Under the pieces are notes generated by a model. That model made no database searches. It was not told where the DNA came from and worked only from the letters and a program-made list of their open reading frames with translations. A stretch of DNA of 64,000 bases from Flavobacterium aquidurense. Its GTDB lineage: Bacteria > Bacteroidota > Bacteroidia > Flavobacteriales > Flavobacteriaceae. Shown one piece after another: positions 53,360-61,539 of the stretch (position 1 is its first letter; every line of letters starts with the position of its first letter). The translations under genes and the position numbers were made by a program. The DNA is taken from contig NZ_JRLF01000015.1 in NCBI RefSeq assembly GCF_001404985.1, positions 744,001 to 808,000 on the forward strand. Reading direction: 5' to 3'.

Positions 53360-53385
53360 TCAAAAAATAACTTTTTAAAAGTACG

Positions 53386-53418
53386 AGTCCAATATGTCCT
53401 GCATTTTGGACTTTTTTT
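53386..53418 (+). terminator. Rho-independent terminator after the DUF3276 gene
   Basis: Stem AGTCCAA / TTGGACT followed by seven T. An in-frame ATG at 53394 for the next gene lies inside the loop and is therefore not its start. Confidence 0.85.
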
Positions 53419-53447
53419 ATATATTTAAATTAAAAAAGCTAACCTTG

Positions 53448-55709
53448 ATGACACTAACCACAAAACCACATTATTGTTTATTATTTTTTCTCTTTATAAT
53501 ATCAATATCGTACAGTCAAAAAGCGGATTCAAATGTTGAAAAGAAAATTGATAAGATCATAAAAAACATGACCCTGGAACAAAAAATTGGTCAGGCATGT
53601 CTTAAAGGAACTTCAAGCCGCAGTAAAGGCTTATCTGATGAACTTAAAAATGATGTTCGAAAAGGTTTAGTTGGTGCCATTTTAAACCTTACAGATCCCA
53701 ATTTAGTTCTTGAAATACAAAAAATTGCCTTAGAAGAAAGTCCTAATCATATTCCTTTATTATTTGGAAGAGATGTTATTCATGGTTATAAAACTATTTT
53801 CCCGATTCCGTTAGGATTAGCTGCTTCTTGGAATATGGATTTAGTCGAAAAAACATCCAAAATTGCTGCTAATGAATCCTATTCAAGATGTATTAATTGG
53901 ACTTATGCGCCAATGGTCGATATTGCCAGAGATGCCCGCTGGGGAAGAATCGCAGAATCTCCAGGCGAAGATCCTTTACTCGCATCACGATTGGGAGTAG
54001 CTTATATTAAAGGTTTTCAGGGAAATAATCCAGCCGTTCCGGGACAAATTTTGGCTTGTGCCAAACATTTTGCTGCTTATGGTGCTGCAGAAGGCGGACG
54101 GGATTACAACACCGTCAGCATGTCTGAATCTTTACTGCGAAATGTATATTTAAAACCTTTTGAAGCTGCAGCAAAATCTGGAGCAGCTACTTTTATGAGT
54201 TCCTTTAATGACCTTAATGGAGTTCCTGCTTCCGGGAATCGTTTTTTGCTAAAAAAAATACTACGCGAAGAATGGAAATATGATGGTTTTGTGGTAAGCG
54301 ACTGGAATTCTGTTACAGAAATGATTCCGCACGGTTATGCTGCTGACGAAAAAGATGCTGCACTAAAATCTGCAGCAGCAGGTCTTGACATGGAAATGAC
54401 CAGTTTATCGTATGCACATCATTTAAAAAACCTGATTGCTGAAAAGAAAATTTCTGAAAAGCAATTGGATGAAATGGTTCGAAATATTCTTCGAATAAAA
54501 TTCAGAGCCGGAATTTTTGAAAATCCATACTTTAAAGACCGTGAAAAATTTTCATTATTGAGTACTGATGCTTTACATATCGCCAGAATTGCGGCCAGTA
54601 AAAGCTGCGTTTTATTAAAAAATGAAAATCAGATTTTACCTTTAAAATCCAATCAAAAAATAGCTGTAATTGGTCCATTGGCAGATGCATCACGAGAACA
54701 ATTAGGAACCTGGATTTTTGACGGAAATAAAGAAGATTCTAAAACACCGCTAAAAGCATTACAAAATAGTTTTGGGTCAAATAATGTATTTTATTCTGCC
54801 GGGCTTTCGCATAGCAGATCTTTATCTGATGAAGGTTTTGAAGCAGCCATCACAGAAGCAAAAAAATCAGATATAATTTTATTTTTCGCCGGAGAAGAAG
54901 CCATTCTTTCCGGAGAAGCACATTCCAGAGCAAATATTAATTTACCGGGTTTACAGGAAAAATTAATAGCGGAATTACAAAAAACCGGAAAACCAATTGT
55001 ATTAGTATTGATGGCCGGAAGACCTATAACTTTAGGAACTGTTTTACCAAAAGTAAACGCCTTAATTATGGCATGGCATCCAGGAACAATGGCTGGTCCT
55101 GCAATTTCTGATTTGCTTTTGGGAGTCATAAATCCGTCAGGAAAATTACCTGTAACGTGGCCAAAAGAAGTGGGTCAGATTCCTATTTATTACAATCACC
55201 CAAATACCGGACGACCGGCAGATCCAAAAACTTTTGTAGCAATTCAGGATATTCCTGTCGAAGCCTGGCAAAGTTCATTAGGGAATAATTCTCATTATCT
55301 TGATGCAGGTTATGAGCCTCAATTTCCTTTTGGATTTGGATTGAGTTATACGACTTTCTCCTATGAAAATTTAAAAATCGAAAAAGCAATTCTTAAAAAT
55401 AATAATACTGAAAAATTAAACGTATCAGCAATTATTACTAATACCGGGAATACTACCGGAACAGAAACCGTACAACTATATATTCGTGATATTACAGGAA
55501 GCATAGTGAGACCAATTAGAGAACTGAAAGATTTTGTACAAATTGAATTAAAACCTCAGGAATCCAAAACCGTACAATTCTCAATTCCGGTTTCGGAGCT
55601 TGCTTATTATAATGATAAAATGGAACTTAAAACTGAACAGGGTGATTTTAAAGTTTGGATTGCTTCGCATGCAGAAAACGGTCTGGAAGGTGATTTTAAA
55701 ATAGAATAA
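53448..55709 (+). CDS. bglX: GH3 beta-glucosidase, periplasmic
   Basis: 753 residues from the ATG at 53448, giving a signal peptide ending ISYSQ. The GH3 N-terminal barrel has PLLFGRDVIHGYKTIFPIPL, ACAKHFAAYGAAEGGRDYN and the nucleophile in FVVSDWNSVTEM (Asp285). The GH3 C-terminal domain (about 380-600) has FAGEEAILSGEAHSRA. A fibronectin-III-like end (about 660-750) follows, with PFGFGLSYTTF before it. BglX-type enzymes release glucose or related sugars from oligosaccharides in the periplasm. The next gene is a secreted esterase 10 bp downstream. Confidence 0.95.
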   Translation: MTLTTKPHYCLLFFLFIISISYSQKADSNVEKKIDKIIKNMTLEQKIGQACLKGTSSRSKGLSDELKNDVRKGLVGAILNLTDPNLVLEIQKIALEESPNHIPLLFGRDVIHGYKTIFPIPLGLAASWNMDLVEKTSKIAANESYSRCINWTYAPMVDIARDARWGRIAESPGEDPLLASRLGVAYIKGFQGNNPAVPGQILACAKHFAAYGAAEGGRDYNTVSMSESLLRNVYLKPFEAAAKSGAATFMSSFNDLNGVPASGNRFLLKKILREEWKYDGFVVSDWNSVTEMIPHGYAADEKDAALKSAAAGLDMEMTSLSYAHHLKNLIAEKKISEKQLDEMVRNILRIKFRAGIFENPYFKDREKFSLLSTDALHIARIAASKSCVLLKNENQILPLKSNQKIAVIGPLADASREQLGTWIFDGNKEDSKTPLKALQNSFGSNNVFYSAGLSHSRSLSDEGFEAAITEAKKSDIILFFAGEEAILSGEAHSRANINLPGLQEKLIAELQKTGKPIVLVLMAGRPITLGTVLPKVNALIMAWHPGTMAGPAISDLLLGVINPSGKLPVTWPKEVGQIPIYYNHPNTGRPADPKTFVAIQDIPVEAWQSSLGNNSHYLDAGYEPQFPFGFGLSYTTFSYENLKIEKAILKNNNTEKLNVSAIITNTGNTTGTETVQLYIRDITGSIVRPIRELKDFVQIELKPQESKTVQFSIPVSELAYYNDKMELKTEQGDFKVWIASHAENGLEGDFKIE

Positions 55710-55719
55710 AATTTATGTT

Positions 55720-56544
55720 ATGAAGAAAATAATAGTATTACTTTGTTTTTTTATTGGAGTTTCTTCTTTTGCTCAACAAAAAGAGTACGAAACAAAGTCT
55801 AATATTCAATATTACAACACAACAATCAACAAATCCGATAATTATATCAACGAACGTTGTGTTCTTGATATTTACTATCCAAAAAATACTAAAAATTTCG
55901 CAACAATAGTCTGGTTTCACGGAGGAGGATTAACGGGAGGAAACAAAGAAATTCCGGAAGCATTGAAAAATAAAGGTTTTGCCATTATTGGCGTTAATTA
56001 CAGATTATCGCCAAAAGTAAAAGCTGCAAAAGCTATTGAAGATGCAGCTGCAGCTGTGGCCTGGGCATTTAATAATATTGCTAATTATGGCGGTGATACT
56101 TCGCAAATTTTTGTTTCAGGACACTCTGCAGGAGGATATTTAGGTTTGATGATTGGTTTAGATAAAAAATGGCTGCAAAAAGAAGGAATCGATGCTAATA
56201 AAATCGCAGGACTTATTCCGTTTAGTGGTCAGTGTATTACGCATTTTGAAATTAGAAAAGAAAACGGAATCCCGGAAACACAACCAACTATAGATACTTT
56301 TGCACCGTTATATTATGTTCGTGCAGATGCTCCGCCACTTTTACTAATTACAGGAGATCGTGAATTAGAAATGCTCGGCAGATATGAAGAAAACGCTTAT
56401 ATGGCACGTATGATGAAACTGACAGGGCACAAACAAACCAAAATTTTCGAGTTAGATGGTTATGGTCACAATATGACGGAACCTGCATTTCCCTTGCTTT
56501 TAAATGAAGTTAACCGAATTATAAAAGAAAAACAAAACAAATAA
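55720..56544 (+). CDS. Secreted alpha/beta hydrolase (esterase/lipase, HGGG type)
   Basis: 274 residues, signal peptide 1-18 (ends SSFAQ). Oxyanion motif IVWFHGGGLTGGNKEIP, nucleophile VSGHSAGGYLGL, acid TGDRELEM, histidine GYGHNMTEPAF. Such enzymes often deacetylate sugars or cleave esters. It starts 10 bp after bglX on the same strand, so the pair may work on one plant or algal glycan, with the esterase clearing acyl groups (inference). Confidence 0.85.
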   Translation: MKKIIVLLCFFIGVSSFAQQKEYETKSNIQYYNTTINKSDNYINERCVLDIYYPKNTKNFATIVWFHGGGLTGGNKEIPEALKNKGFAIIGVNYRLSPKVKAAKAIEDAAAAVAWAFNNIANYGGDTSQIFVSGHSAGGYLGLMIGLDKKWLQKEGIDANKIAGLIPFSGQCITHFEIRKENGIPETQPTIDTFAPLYYVRADAPPLLLITGDRELEMLGRYEENAYMARMMKLTGHKQTKIFELDGYGHNMTEPAFPLLLNEVNRIIKEKQNK

Positions 56545-56565
56545 TAGTAATTAAAATCCACGGCA

Positions 56566-57111
56566 ATGGACACACAAATATTAATATTACCCGGACTTGG
56601 AGATTCAGGTGAGAAACACTGGCAAACCTTTTGGCATAAAAAATTCAAAAATTCAATTCGACTTGTTCAGGACAATTGGGATGAGCCCGTTCGCGAAGAA
56701 TGGCTTCAAAGATTGAATGAAGAAGTTGCAAAACTAGACAAACCAACTATTTTAGTAGCGCATAGTTTAGCCGTTTCGCTAGTTTTGCATTGGGCAAAAG
56801 AAAATAAAAATCCTAATGTTGTTGGAGCATTATTAGTCGCTCCTGCAGATGTAGATTCGCCTCAGCATACACCAGACATCATTAGGAACTTTTCGCCAAT
56901 ACCTATTTATAAATTACCTTTTCCGTCTATAGTTGTGGCTAGCGAAAATGATCCTTATGCTTCTTTCGAAAGAAAACAATATTTTGCGGAACAATGGGGA
57001 AGTGATTTTGTAAATGTTGGTCAACAAGGACACATCAACTCAGATTCAGACTTACAATATTGGGAAGAAGGGCAATTGATATTAAAACAGTTAATTGAAA
57101 AAATAAAATAG
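56566..57111 (+). CDS. RBBP9/YdeN-family alpha/beta hydrolase
   Basis: 181 residues, cytoplasmic. The family start ILPGLGDSGEKHWQTFW is followed by the nucleophile VAHSLAVSLVLHW, VASENDPYASFER with the acid, and GQQGHINSDSDL with the histidine. RBBP9-like serine hydrolases are small and their natural substrates are unknown. It lies 21 bp after the esterase gene, probably in the same operon. A hairpin at 57122 follows. Confidence 0.88.
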   Translation: MDTQILILPGLGDSGEKHWQTFWHKKFKNSIRLVQDNWDEPVREEWLQRLNEEVAKLDKPTILVAHSLAVSLVLHWAKENKNPNVVGALLVAPADVDSPQHTPDIIRNFSPIPIYKLPFPSIVVASENDPYASFERKQYFAEQWGSDFVNVGQQGHINSDSDLQYWEEGQLILKQLIEKIK

Positions 57112-57121
57112 TTTTCAGTCT

Positions 57122-57146
57122 CAGTCTCAGTTTTGAACTGAGACTG
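57122..57146. terminator. Hairpin between convergent genes
   Basis: Stem CAGTCTCAGTT / AACTGAGACTG (11 bp), three-base loop, flanked by TTTTCAGT and GAAAACT. It is of the same kind as the hairpin at 49767 and could end both transcripts. Confidence 0.6.
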
Positions 57147-57155
57147 AAAACTAAA

Positions 57156-57491
57156 TCACCCTATACGCAATCCATTTTCTATTTTAAAATCCGGAGCCAA
57201 TAAAATAACGTCTCCCTCCTCTCCTACTGCACCAAGAACAAGACATTCGCTCATAAACTTACCAATTTGTTTTTTTGGAAAATTTACTACTGAAACAATT
57301 TGACGGTTTAATAAATCTTCTTTTTGATAGCGTTTGGTAATTTGTGCCGATGATTTACGAATACCAATTTCAGCACCAAAATCAATTGTGAGCTGATAAG
57401 CCGGTTTTCTTGCTTCAGGAAAATCATTTACTTCTATAATAGTTCCAATACGCATATCGGTTCTTTCGAATTCGTTCCAGGTTAAATCCAT
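57156..57491 (-). CDS. csaA: CsaA-like tRNA-binding domain protein
   Basis: 111 residues: a single OB-fold of the EMAP/tRNA-binding type. Seen: DMRIGTIIEVNDFPEARKPA, IDFGAEIGIRKSSAQITKRY and VVNFPKKQIGKFMSECLVLG. Related CsaA proteins bind tRNA and show chaperone-like activity in protein export; MetRS C-terminal domains have the same fold. Promoter box at 57515-57522. Confidence 0.9.
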   Translation of the reverse strand: MDLTWNEFERTDMRIGTIIEVNDFPEARKPAYQLTIDFGAEIGIRKSSAQITKRYQKEDLLNRQIVSVVNFPKKQIGKFMSECLVLGAVGEEGDVILLAPDFKIENGLRIG

Positions 57492-57514
57492 TTGTTCTAA
57501 TTTCTAGTGATTTA

Positions 57515-57522
57515 CAAACCTA
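57515..57522 (-). promoter_or_regulatory. Putative -7 box of csaA
   Basis: TAGGTTTG on the minus strand, 23 bp before the ATG. Confidence 0.45.
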
Positions 57523-57620
57523 TTAATTTTGTAATTATTACCACTAATTCTATAACCCTTTTTTTAGTACTACTGCTAATTTTACCTGACAACTTATTAA
57601 ACTATACTAAAAAATATAAA

Positions 57621-58514
57621 ATGGAAAACACTCTCCTTAATGCCGACCAATCTCTAAGAGATTTTGAATTTGATCTTCAGGAACTAAATACAGACAAATA
57701 CATCGAAACTGCCAAGAACGTAAGATTATATGTAAAGGATTATGGAAAAGGAAAACCTGTAATTTTAATTCATGGCTGGCCACTTTCTAATGAAATGTGG
57801 GAATATCAAATTGATTTTTTAGTTCAGAACAATTACAGAGTAATTGCGTATGATCGTCGTGGATTTGGTAAATCTTCTCAACCTTACGACGGATATGATT
57901 ATGATACTTTAACTGATGATTTAAAAGAAATTATCGAACAGTTAAATTTAGAAAATGCAACTCTTGTAGGCTTTTCTATGGGTGGTGGTGAAGTTGTTCG
58001 CTATTTTAGCCGTTATGGGGGAAAAGGTGTTACAAAAGCAGCGCTGATTTCTTCTGTTGTTCCTTTTTTATTAAAAACCAATGATAATCCTGATGGTCAT
58101 CCTAAGGAAAAAAGCGAAACTACAGCAAATGCAATCAACGAAGATAGAATAGGATTTGTAGATAATTTTGGAAAAACTTTTTTCGGTATTAATATCATCA
58201 ACAAACCTCTGAGCACTCCGTTGTTAGAATATTACAGAACTTTATGTTCATTTGCTTCTCCTCGTGCAACATTAAAATGTGCAGAATCTTTTTCGTATAC
58301 TGATTTTAGAGAAGAACTGGATTTTATAAAAGTTCCAACATTGATAATTCACGGTGATGATGATAAAATAGTTCCTATTGATCTTACCTCAAAAAAGGCC
58401 GCAGAAGCAATTCGAGAAAATACTTATATTGTTTATGAAGGAGCTCCACATGGATTATTTTATACAGACAAAGACAAATTGAATACCGATTTACTGAATT
58501 TCCTGAATTCATAA
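57621..58514 (+). CDS. Alpha/beta hydrolase, haloperoxidase-like
   Basis: 297 residues from the ATG at 57621. A start at 57507 in frame would add 38 hydrophobic residues across the csaA promoter and is less likely. Motifs: ILIHGWPLSNEMWEYQ (oxyanion), AYDRRGFGKSSQPYDGYDY, nucleophile GFSMGGGEVVRYFSRYG, acid HGDDDKIVPID, histidine GAPHGLFYTD. This is the cofactor-free chloroperoxidase/esterase group, cytoplasmic. Ends at a strong terminator. Confidence 0.88.
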   Translation: MENTLLNADQSLRDFEFDLQELNTDKYIETAKNVRLYVKDYGKGKPVILIHGWPLSNEMWEYQIDFLVQNNYRVIAYDRRGFGKSSQPYDGYDYDTLTDDLKEIIEQLNLENATLVGFSMGGGEVVRYFSRYGGKGVTKAALISSVVPFLLKTNDNPDGHPKEKSETTANAINEDRIGFVDNFGKTFFGINIINKPLSTPLLEYYRTLCSFASPRATLKCAESFSYTDFREELDFIKVPTLIIHGDDDKIVPIDLTSKKAAEAIRENTYIVYEGAPHGLFYTDKDKLNTDLLNFLNS

Positions 58515-58535
58515 AATCATTACTATATCTTAAAA

Positions 58536-58579
58536 AATATCCAAAGAAGCTTTAATAAACTTCTTTGGATATTTTTTTT
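58536..58579 (+). terminator. Rho-independent terminator after the haloperoxidase-like gene
   Basis: 14 bp stem AATATCCAAAGAAG / CTTCTTTGGATATT followed by a T-run. Confidence 0.93.
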
Positions 58580-58614
58580 ATAGTGGTGCATTTTCTTTTA
58601 CAGAATATTAAAGT

Positions 58615-58622
58615 TATTTTTG
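58615..58622 (+). promoter_or_regulatory. Putative -7 box of the thioredoxin-like gene
   Basis: TATTTTTG, 18 bp before the ATG at 58641. Confidence 0.45.
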
Positions 58623-58640
58623 GGTAAATAATTTCTCAAA

Positions 58641-59195
58641 ATGGCACGAACTCTTTCAAATATGTTACCTCTTGGAACAATTGCTCCGGATTTTATATTA
58701 AAAGATACTAATTCTAGTAATCAATATTCTTTTGAAGACTTAAAAGGATCAAAAGGTACGTTAGTTATTTTTATTTGTAATCATTGCCCATTTGTACTTC
58801 ATGTTATTAGAGAAATTGTAATGATTGCCAATGATTATCGTGTTCAGGGAATTGGCGTAATTGCTATTTCAAGTAATGATATTGAAAAATTTCCGCAGGA
58901 TTCTCCGGAATTAATGACAGAATTTGCTTTTGAGAATAAAATTGATTTTCCGTATTTATTCGACGAAAGTCAGAAAGTTGCCAAAGCGTATGATGCTGCT
59001 TGCACACCGGATTTTTACTTATTTGACAATCAGAACCGTTTGTTTTACCGAGGTCAGCTAGACGATTCCAGACCTGGAAACGGAATTCCGCTAAGTGGCA
59101 GCGATCTTCGCAGTGCCATTGATGCGCTCCTCTATAACAGAAGCTTAAAAGAACCGCAAAAGCCAAGTATTGGCTGCAATATTAAGTGGAAATAA
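58641..59195 (+). CDS. Thioredoxin-like (AhpC/TSA-fold) protein
   Basis: 184 residues, no signal peptide, so cytoplasmic. The fold is that of AhpC/TSA/ResA proteins: PLGTIAPDFILKDTN, then the redox motif IFICNHCPFVLHV with Cys46-x-x-Cys49, and PYLFDESQKVAKAYDAACTP with the cis-Pro region. Ends with LRSAIDALL. It probably acts as a disulfide reductase or peroxidase-like protein; the substrate is unknown. Confidence 0.88.
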   Translation: MARTLSNMLPLGTIAPDFILKDTNSSNQYSFEDLKGSKGTLVIFICNHCPFVLHVIREIVMIANDYRVQGIGVIAISSNDIEKFPQDSPELMTEFAFENKIDFPYLFDESQKVAKAYDAACTPDFYLFDNQNRLFYRGQLDDSRPGNGIPLSGSDLRSAIDALLYNRSLKEPQKPSIGCNIKWK

Positions 59196-59226
59196 AAGAA
59201 ATTAGCTATTTCAAAAAGTTTACCTA

Positions 59227-59234
59227 TCTTTGCA
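59227..59234 (+). promoter_or_regulatory. Putative -7 box of the long leader transcript
   Basis: TATCTTTG matches TAnnTTTG. It lies about 390 bp before the GreA/Rnk-like ATG, implying a long leader. Confidence 0.5.
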
Positions 59235-59286
59235 GATCAAATTAATCATTCTCATTTTGAGCACTATAAATATATTTACAGTTTTT

Positions 59287-59361
59287 ATGTTGCTGTTTTC
59301 TCTAACGAGAAGACCGCTTACTGCTGTATTTATTTCACATAGTAAGGCCTTTATTAATTAG
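59287..59361 (+). CDS. Possible 24-residue leader peptide
   Basis: ATG TTG CTG TTT... encodes 24 residues ending FIN, with TAG at 59359-59361 immediately before the CCTCCG hairpin arm. No clear ribosome site is seen, as usual in this phylum. Confidence 0.25.
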   Translation: MLLFSLTRRPLTAVFISHSKAFIN

Positions 59362-59583
59362 GCCTCCGTCTATTTCAATTTCTTCTTTCAGGCGGAGGAT
59401 TTTACCACCATTTAATTATCTATTTTATTTGAAAGAGTAAATCCTCTCTCAAATAATTTTCTGGTTTTCTAAATCAAAAAAATCAAACATACATTTCTAT
59501 CAATTTCAATTGTACACATGCAATCTGAAATGGTTTTTATGTATATACAAGCCCTGAAAAGAAGCATAAAACACTAATATTCA

Positions 59584-59607
59584 AATAATAATAATAATAA
59601 TAATAAT
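59584..59607. repeat. (AAT)8 microsatellite
   Basis: Eight perfect AAT units 16 bp before the ATG at 59624. Slippage there would change spacing but not the reading frame. Confidence 0.9.
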
Positions 59608-59623
59608 AAAACAAAATATAGTT

Positions 59624-60019
59624 ATGAAACCAATACCCACTTTTTGTAAAACAGATTATCAGTTTTTAAGAGAATTGATATTAAAAAGTAAAAATTCAAC
59701 AAATGCTAAAGAGGCAAATCAGCTTTCTCAAGAACTTGATCGCGCTATAATTAGCAAAGAAAGCGAACTGGATAATTCGATTGTAAAAATCAACTCGTAC
59801 GTCACTATTGAAGATGTAAAAGCAAAAAAACAAATGAAAATTCAAATCGTTCTACCTTCTTTTGCAGACGTAAAACAAAGTAAAATTTCAATTCTGGCAC
59901 CTTTAAGTGTTGCTATTATTGGCTTTAAAGAAAATGATGAAGTAGACTGGGAATTACCTGCCGGAATAAAAACTTTAAAAATAGTTGCAGTTAATCATGC
60001 GACTGAAAACAATTCTTAA
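59624..60019 (+). CDS. GreA/GreB- or Rnk-like factor
   Basis: 131 residues. A short helical N-terminus (about 1-45) replaces the long coiled coil of GreA, and the C-terminal FKBP-like domain has VQIVLPSFADVKQSKIS-like elements (here IQIVLPSFADVKQSKISIL), APLSVAIIGFKENDEVDWEL and PAGIKTLKIVAV. This is the form of nucleoside-diphosphate-kinase regulator Rnk, which binds RNA polymerase. A terminator follows. The long leader upstream suggests regulated expression. Confidence 0.85.
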   Translation: MKPIPTFCKTDYQFLRELILKSKNSTNAKEANQLSQELDRAIISKESELDNSIVKINSYVTIEDVKAKKQMKIQIVLPSFADVKQSKISILAPLSVAIIGFKENDEVDWELPAGIKTLKIVAVNHATENNS

Positions 60020-60025
60020 TTTTTC

Positions 60026-60054
60026 AAACACCTCATTCGTGAAGGTGTTTTTTT
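60026..60054 (+). terminator. Rho-independent terminator after the GreA/Rnk-like gene
   Basis: Stem AAACACCT / AGGTGTTT followed by T's. Confidence 0.88.
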
Positions 60055-60129
60055 ATGCCCTATTTTAAACAAAAAAACTATCCAATACAACCAGTACTGA
60101 ATAGTTTTATGAATTTACAACTATAACTT

Positions 60130-60450
60130 TTATAATTGAGAATTTATATAATTTGATATTGACGCTATTTGAGTATCGTCTAACTTTGCTTTTTTCTGCA
60201 TTCTTGTCAAAATTGGTTTCCACTCTTCCTGAGTAAATTTCTTTGCCTCATATAATTTATGGCATCTTCCACAACTGTTTTCATACAAGTTTTTAGCCTC
60301 GGCTAATTCAGGTGTTAATGGTGCAGCTTTTGCAGTTTCAGTTATTGGAGCGGCAGGTGTTTCTGTAGTTGCAACTGCAGCAGACTTTTGAGTTCCGCAA
60401 GAAACTACAAACAATACCACAGCAGCCAGAATTAAGATTTTTGATTTCAT
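60130..60450 (-). CDS. Small cytochrome c lipoprotein
   Basis: 106 residues. Signal with lipobox VVSC (Cys18), an Ala/Thr/Pro-rich linker (about 20-45), then a class I cytochrome c core: NSCGRCHKLY with CxxCH (Cys60, Cys63, His64) and Met84 in LTRMQKK as likely sixth ligand. It probably carries electrons in the periplasm, tethered to a membrane. The gene stands alone downstream of the PPIase on the same strand. Confidence 0.85.
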   Translation of the reverse strand: MKSKILILAAVVLFVVSCGTQKSAAVATTETPAAPITETAKAAPLTPELAEAKNLYENSCGRCHKLYEAKKFTQEEWKPILTRMQKKAKLDDTQIASISNYINSQL

Positions 60451-60477
60451 TGTTTTTCTTTATTTGATAAGTAAATA

Positions 60478-60511
60478 TAAAAAAATCCCATTCGCCGTGG
60501 CAAATGGGATT
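60478..60511 (-). terminator. Terminator of the dual-domain PPIase gene
   Basis: Stem AATCCCATT / AATGGGATT with a GC-rich loop. Seven A precede it, so it works on the minus strand. Confidence 0.85.
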
Positions 60512-60547
60512 ATAATTTAAAACAATACTAAATTGTATTTAATATCC

Positions 60548-61480
60548 TTATTTTACTTCCATTAATTCTACATCAAAGATCAAAGTTGCGTGTGGAGGGA
60601 TAACTCCTCCTGCACCAGATGCACCATATCCTAAATCAGACGGAATTACAAAACGAGCTTTATCTCCTACTTGTAATAAAGCAATACCTTCATCCCATCC
60701 TTCAATAACCTGACCTTGTCCTAATCTAAATTCGATTGGTTTTTTACGTGGGTAAGAAGAATCAAAAACTTTTCCGTTTTCTAAAGATCCTTCGTAATGA
60801 ACTGCAACTGTTTTACCAGCTTCAGCTTTTTTACCATCACCTTTATTAATCATTTTGTAACGTAAACCACTTTCTGTTTTATCAAAACCAGCAGCCAATT
60901 GTTCCATTTTTGCTTCAGATTCTGCTTTTAAAGCTGCATCTCTTTTTAGACGGGCACCTTTTAAACCTACAAAAGCTTCGATAGCATTAAATTTTTCTGC
61001 TTCTTCTCCAACTCTTAAAATTTCTACACTTTGCAAAGCATCTCCCTGAGCAACTGCATCAACGATATCCTGACCTTCGATTACGTGACCAAATACAGTA
61101 TGTTTTCCGTCTAACCAAGAAGTTGGAACGTGCGTAATGTAAAATTGAGAACCATTACTTGCAGGTCCTGAATTTGCCATTGCTAAAACTCCTGGACGAT
61201 CGTGTTTTAAACTTGGGTGAAATTCATCATCAAATTTATATCCTGGATCTCCGGTTCCTGTTCCTTTTGGGCAACCACCCTGAATCATAAAATCAGGAAT
61301 TACTCTGTGAAATGTTAAACCATCATAGAATTTTTGTCCTTGAGGTTTTACTTTATTTTCCATATTCCCTTCTGCAAGAGCTACAAAATTCCCTACAGTT
61401 CCCGGTGTTAAATCGTGTGTTAGTTTTACTAAAATCGAACCTTTACTAGTGTTGAATTTAGCATATATTCCGTTTTCCAT
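60548..61480 (-). CDS. Dual-family peptidyl-prolyl isomerase (cyclophilin-FKBP fusion)
   Basis: 310 residues. The N-terminal cyclophilin (about 1-165) has FHRVIPDFMIQGGCPKGTG, ANSGPASNGSQFYIT and LDGKHTVFGHV. A charged helix joins it to a C-terminal FKBP domain (about 215-310) with VAVHYEGSLENGKVFDSSY, VIEGWDEGIALLQVGDKARF and YGASGAGGVIPPHATLIFDV. Both active-site sets are kept. Cytoplasmic, since no signal peptide is present. This kind of fusion is known from a few groups, including Flavobacterium (CFBP type). Promoter box at 61503-61510. Confidence 0.95.
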   Translation of the reverse strand: MENGIYAKFNTSKGSILVKLTHDLTPGTVGNFVALAEGNMENKVKPQGQKFYDGLTFHRVIPDFMIQGGCPKGTGTGDPGYKFDDEFHPSLKHDRPGVLAMANSGPASNGSQFYITHVPTSWLDGKHTVFGHVIEGQDIVDAVAQGDALQSVEILRVGEEAEKFNAIEAFVGLKGARLKRDAALKAESEAKMEQLAAGFDKTESGLRYKMINKGDGKKAEAGKTVAVHYEGSLENGKVFDSSYPRKKPIEFRLGQGQVIEGWDEGIALLQVGDKARFVIPSDLGYGASGAGGVIPPHATLIFDVELMEVK

Positions 61481-61502
61481 GTTGTTATTTTTTATTTGAT
61501 TG

Positions 61503-61510
61503 CAAATTTA
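61503..61510 (-). promoter_or_regulatory. Putative -7 box of the PPIase gene
   Basis: TAAATTTG on the minus strand, 22 bp before the ATG. Confidence 0.5.
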
Positions 61511-61539
61511 CAAATTAATTTTAAATCAATTTGTGGTTT

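Larger units (their letters stand above)
59238..59623 (+). ncRNA. Structured leader of the GreA/Rnk-like gene
   Basis: About 390 nt without a main gene. Hairpins seen: CTTACT / AGTAAG around the ORF (about 59317-59346) and CCTCCG / CGGAGG around 59363-59399. It carries a short ORF (59287-59361) and ends in eight AAT repeats (59584-59607) before the start codon. May be a regulatory leader or an independent small RNA. Confidence 0.4.

Noticed and set aside
53394..53447. Earlier ATG for the GH3 glucosidase
   Set aside because: It is in the loop of a rho-independent terminator and would put 18 residues before the signal peptide.
57507..57620. N-terminal extension of the haloperoxidase-like hydrolase
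   Set aside because: It covers the csaA promoter on the other strand, and the family normally starts near the ATG at 57621.
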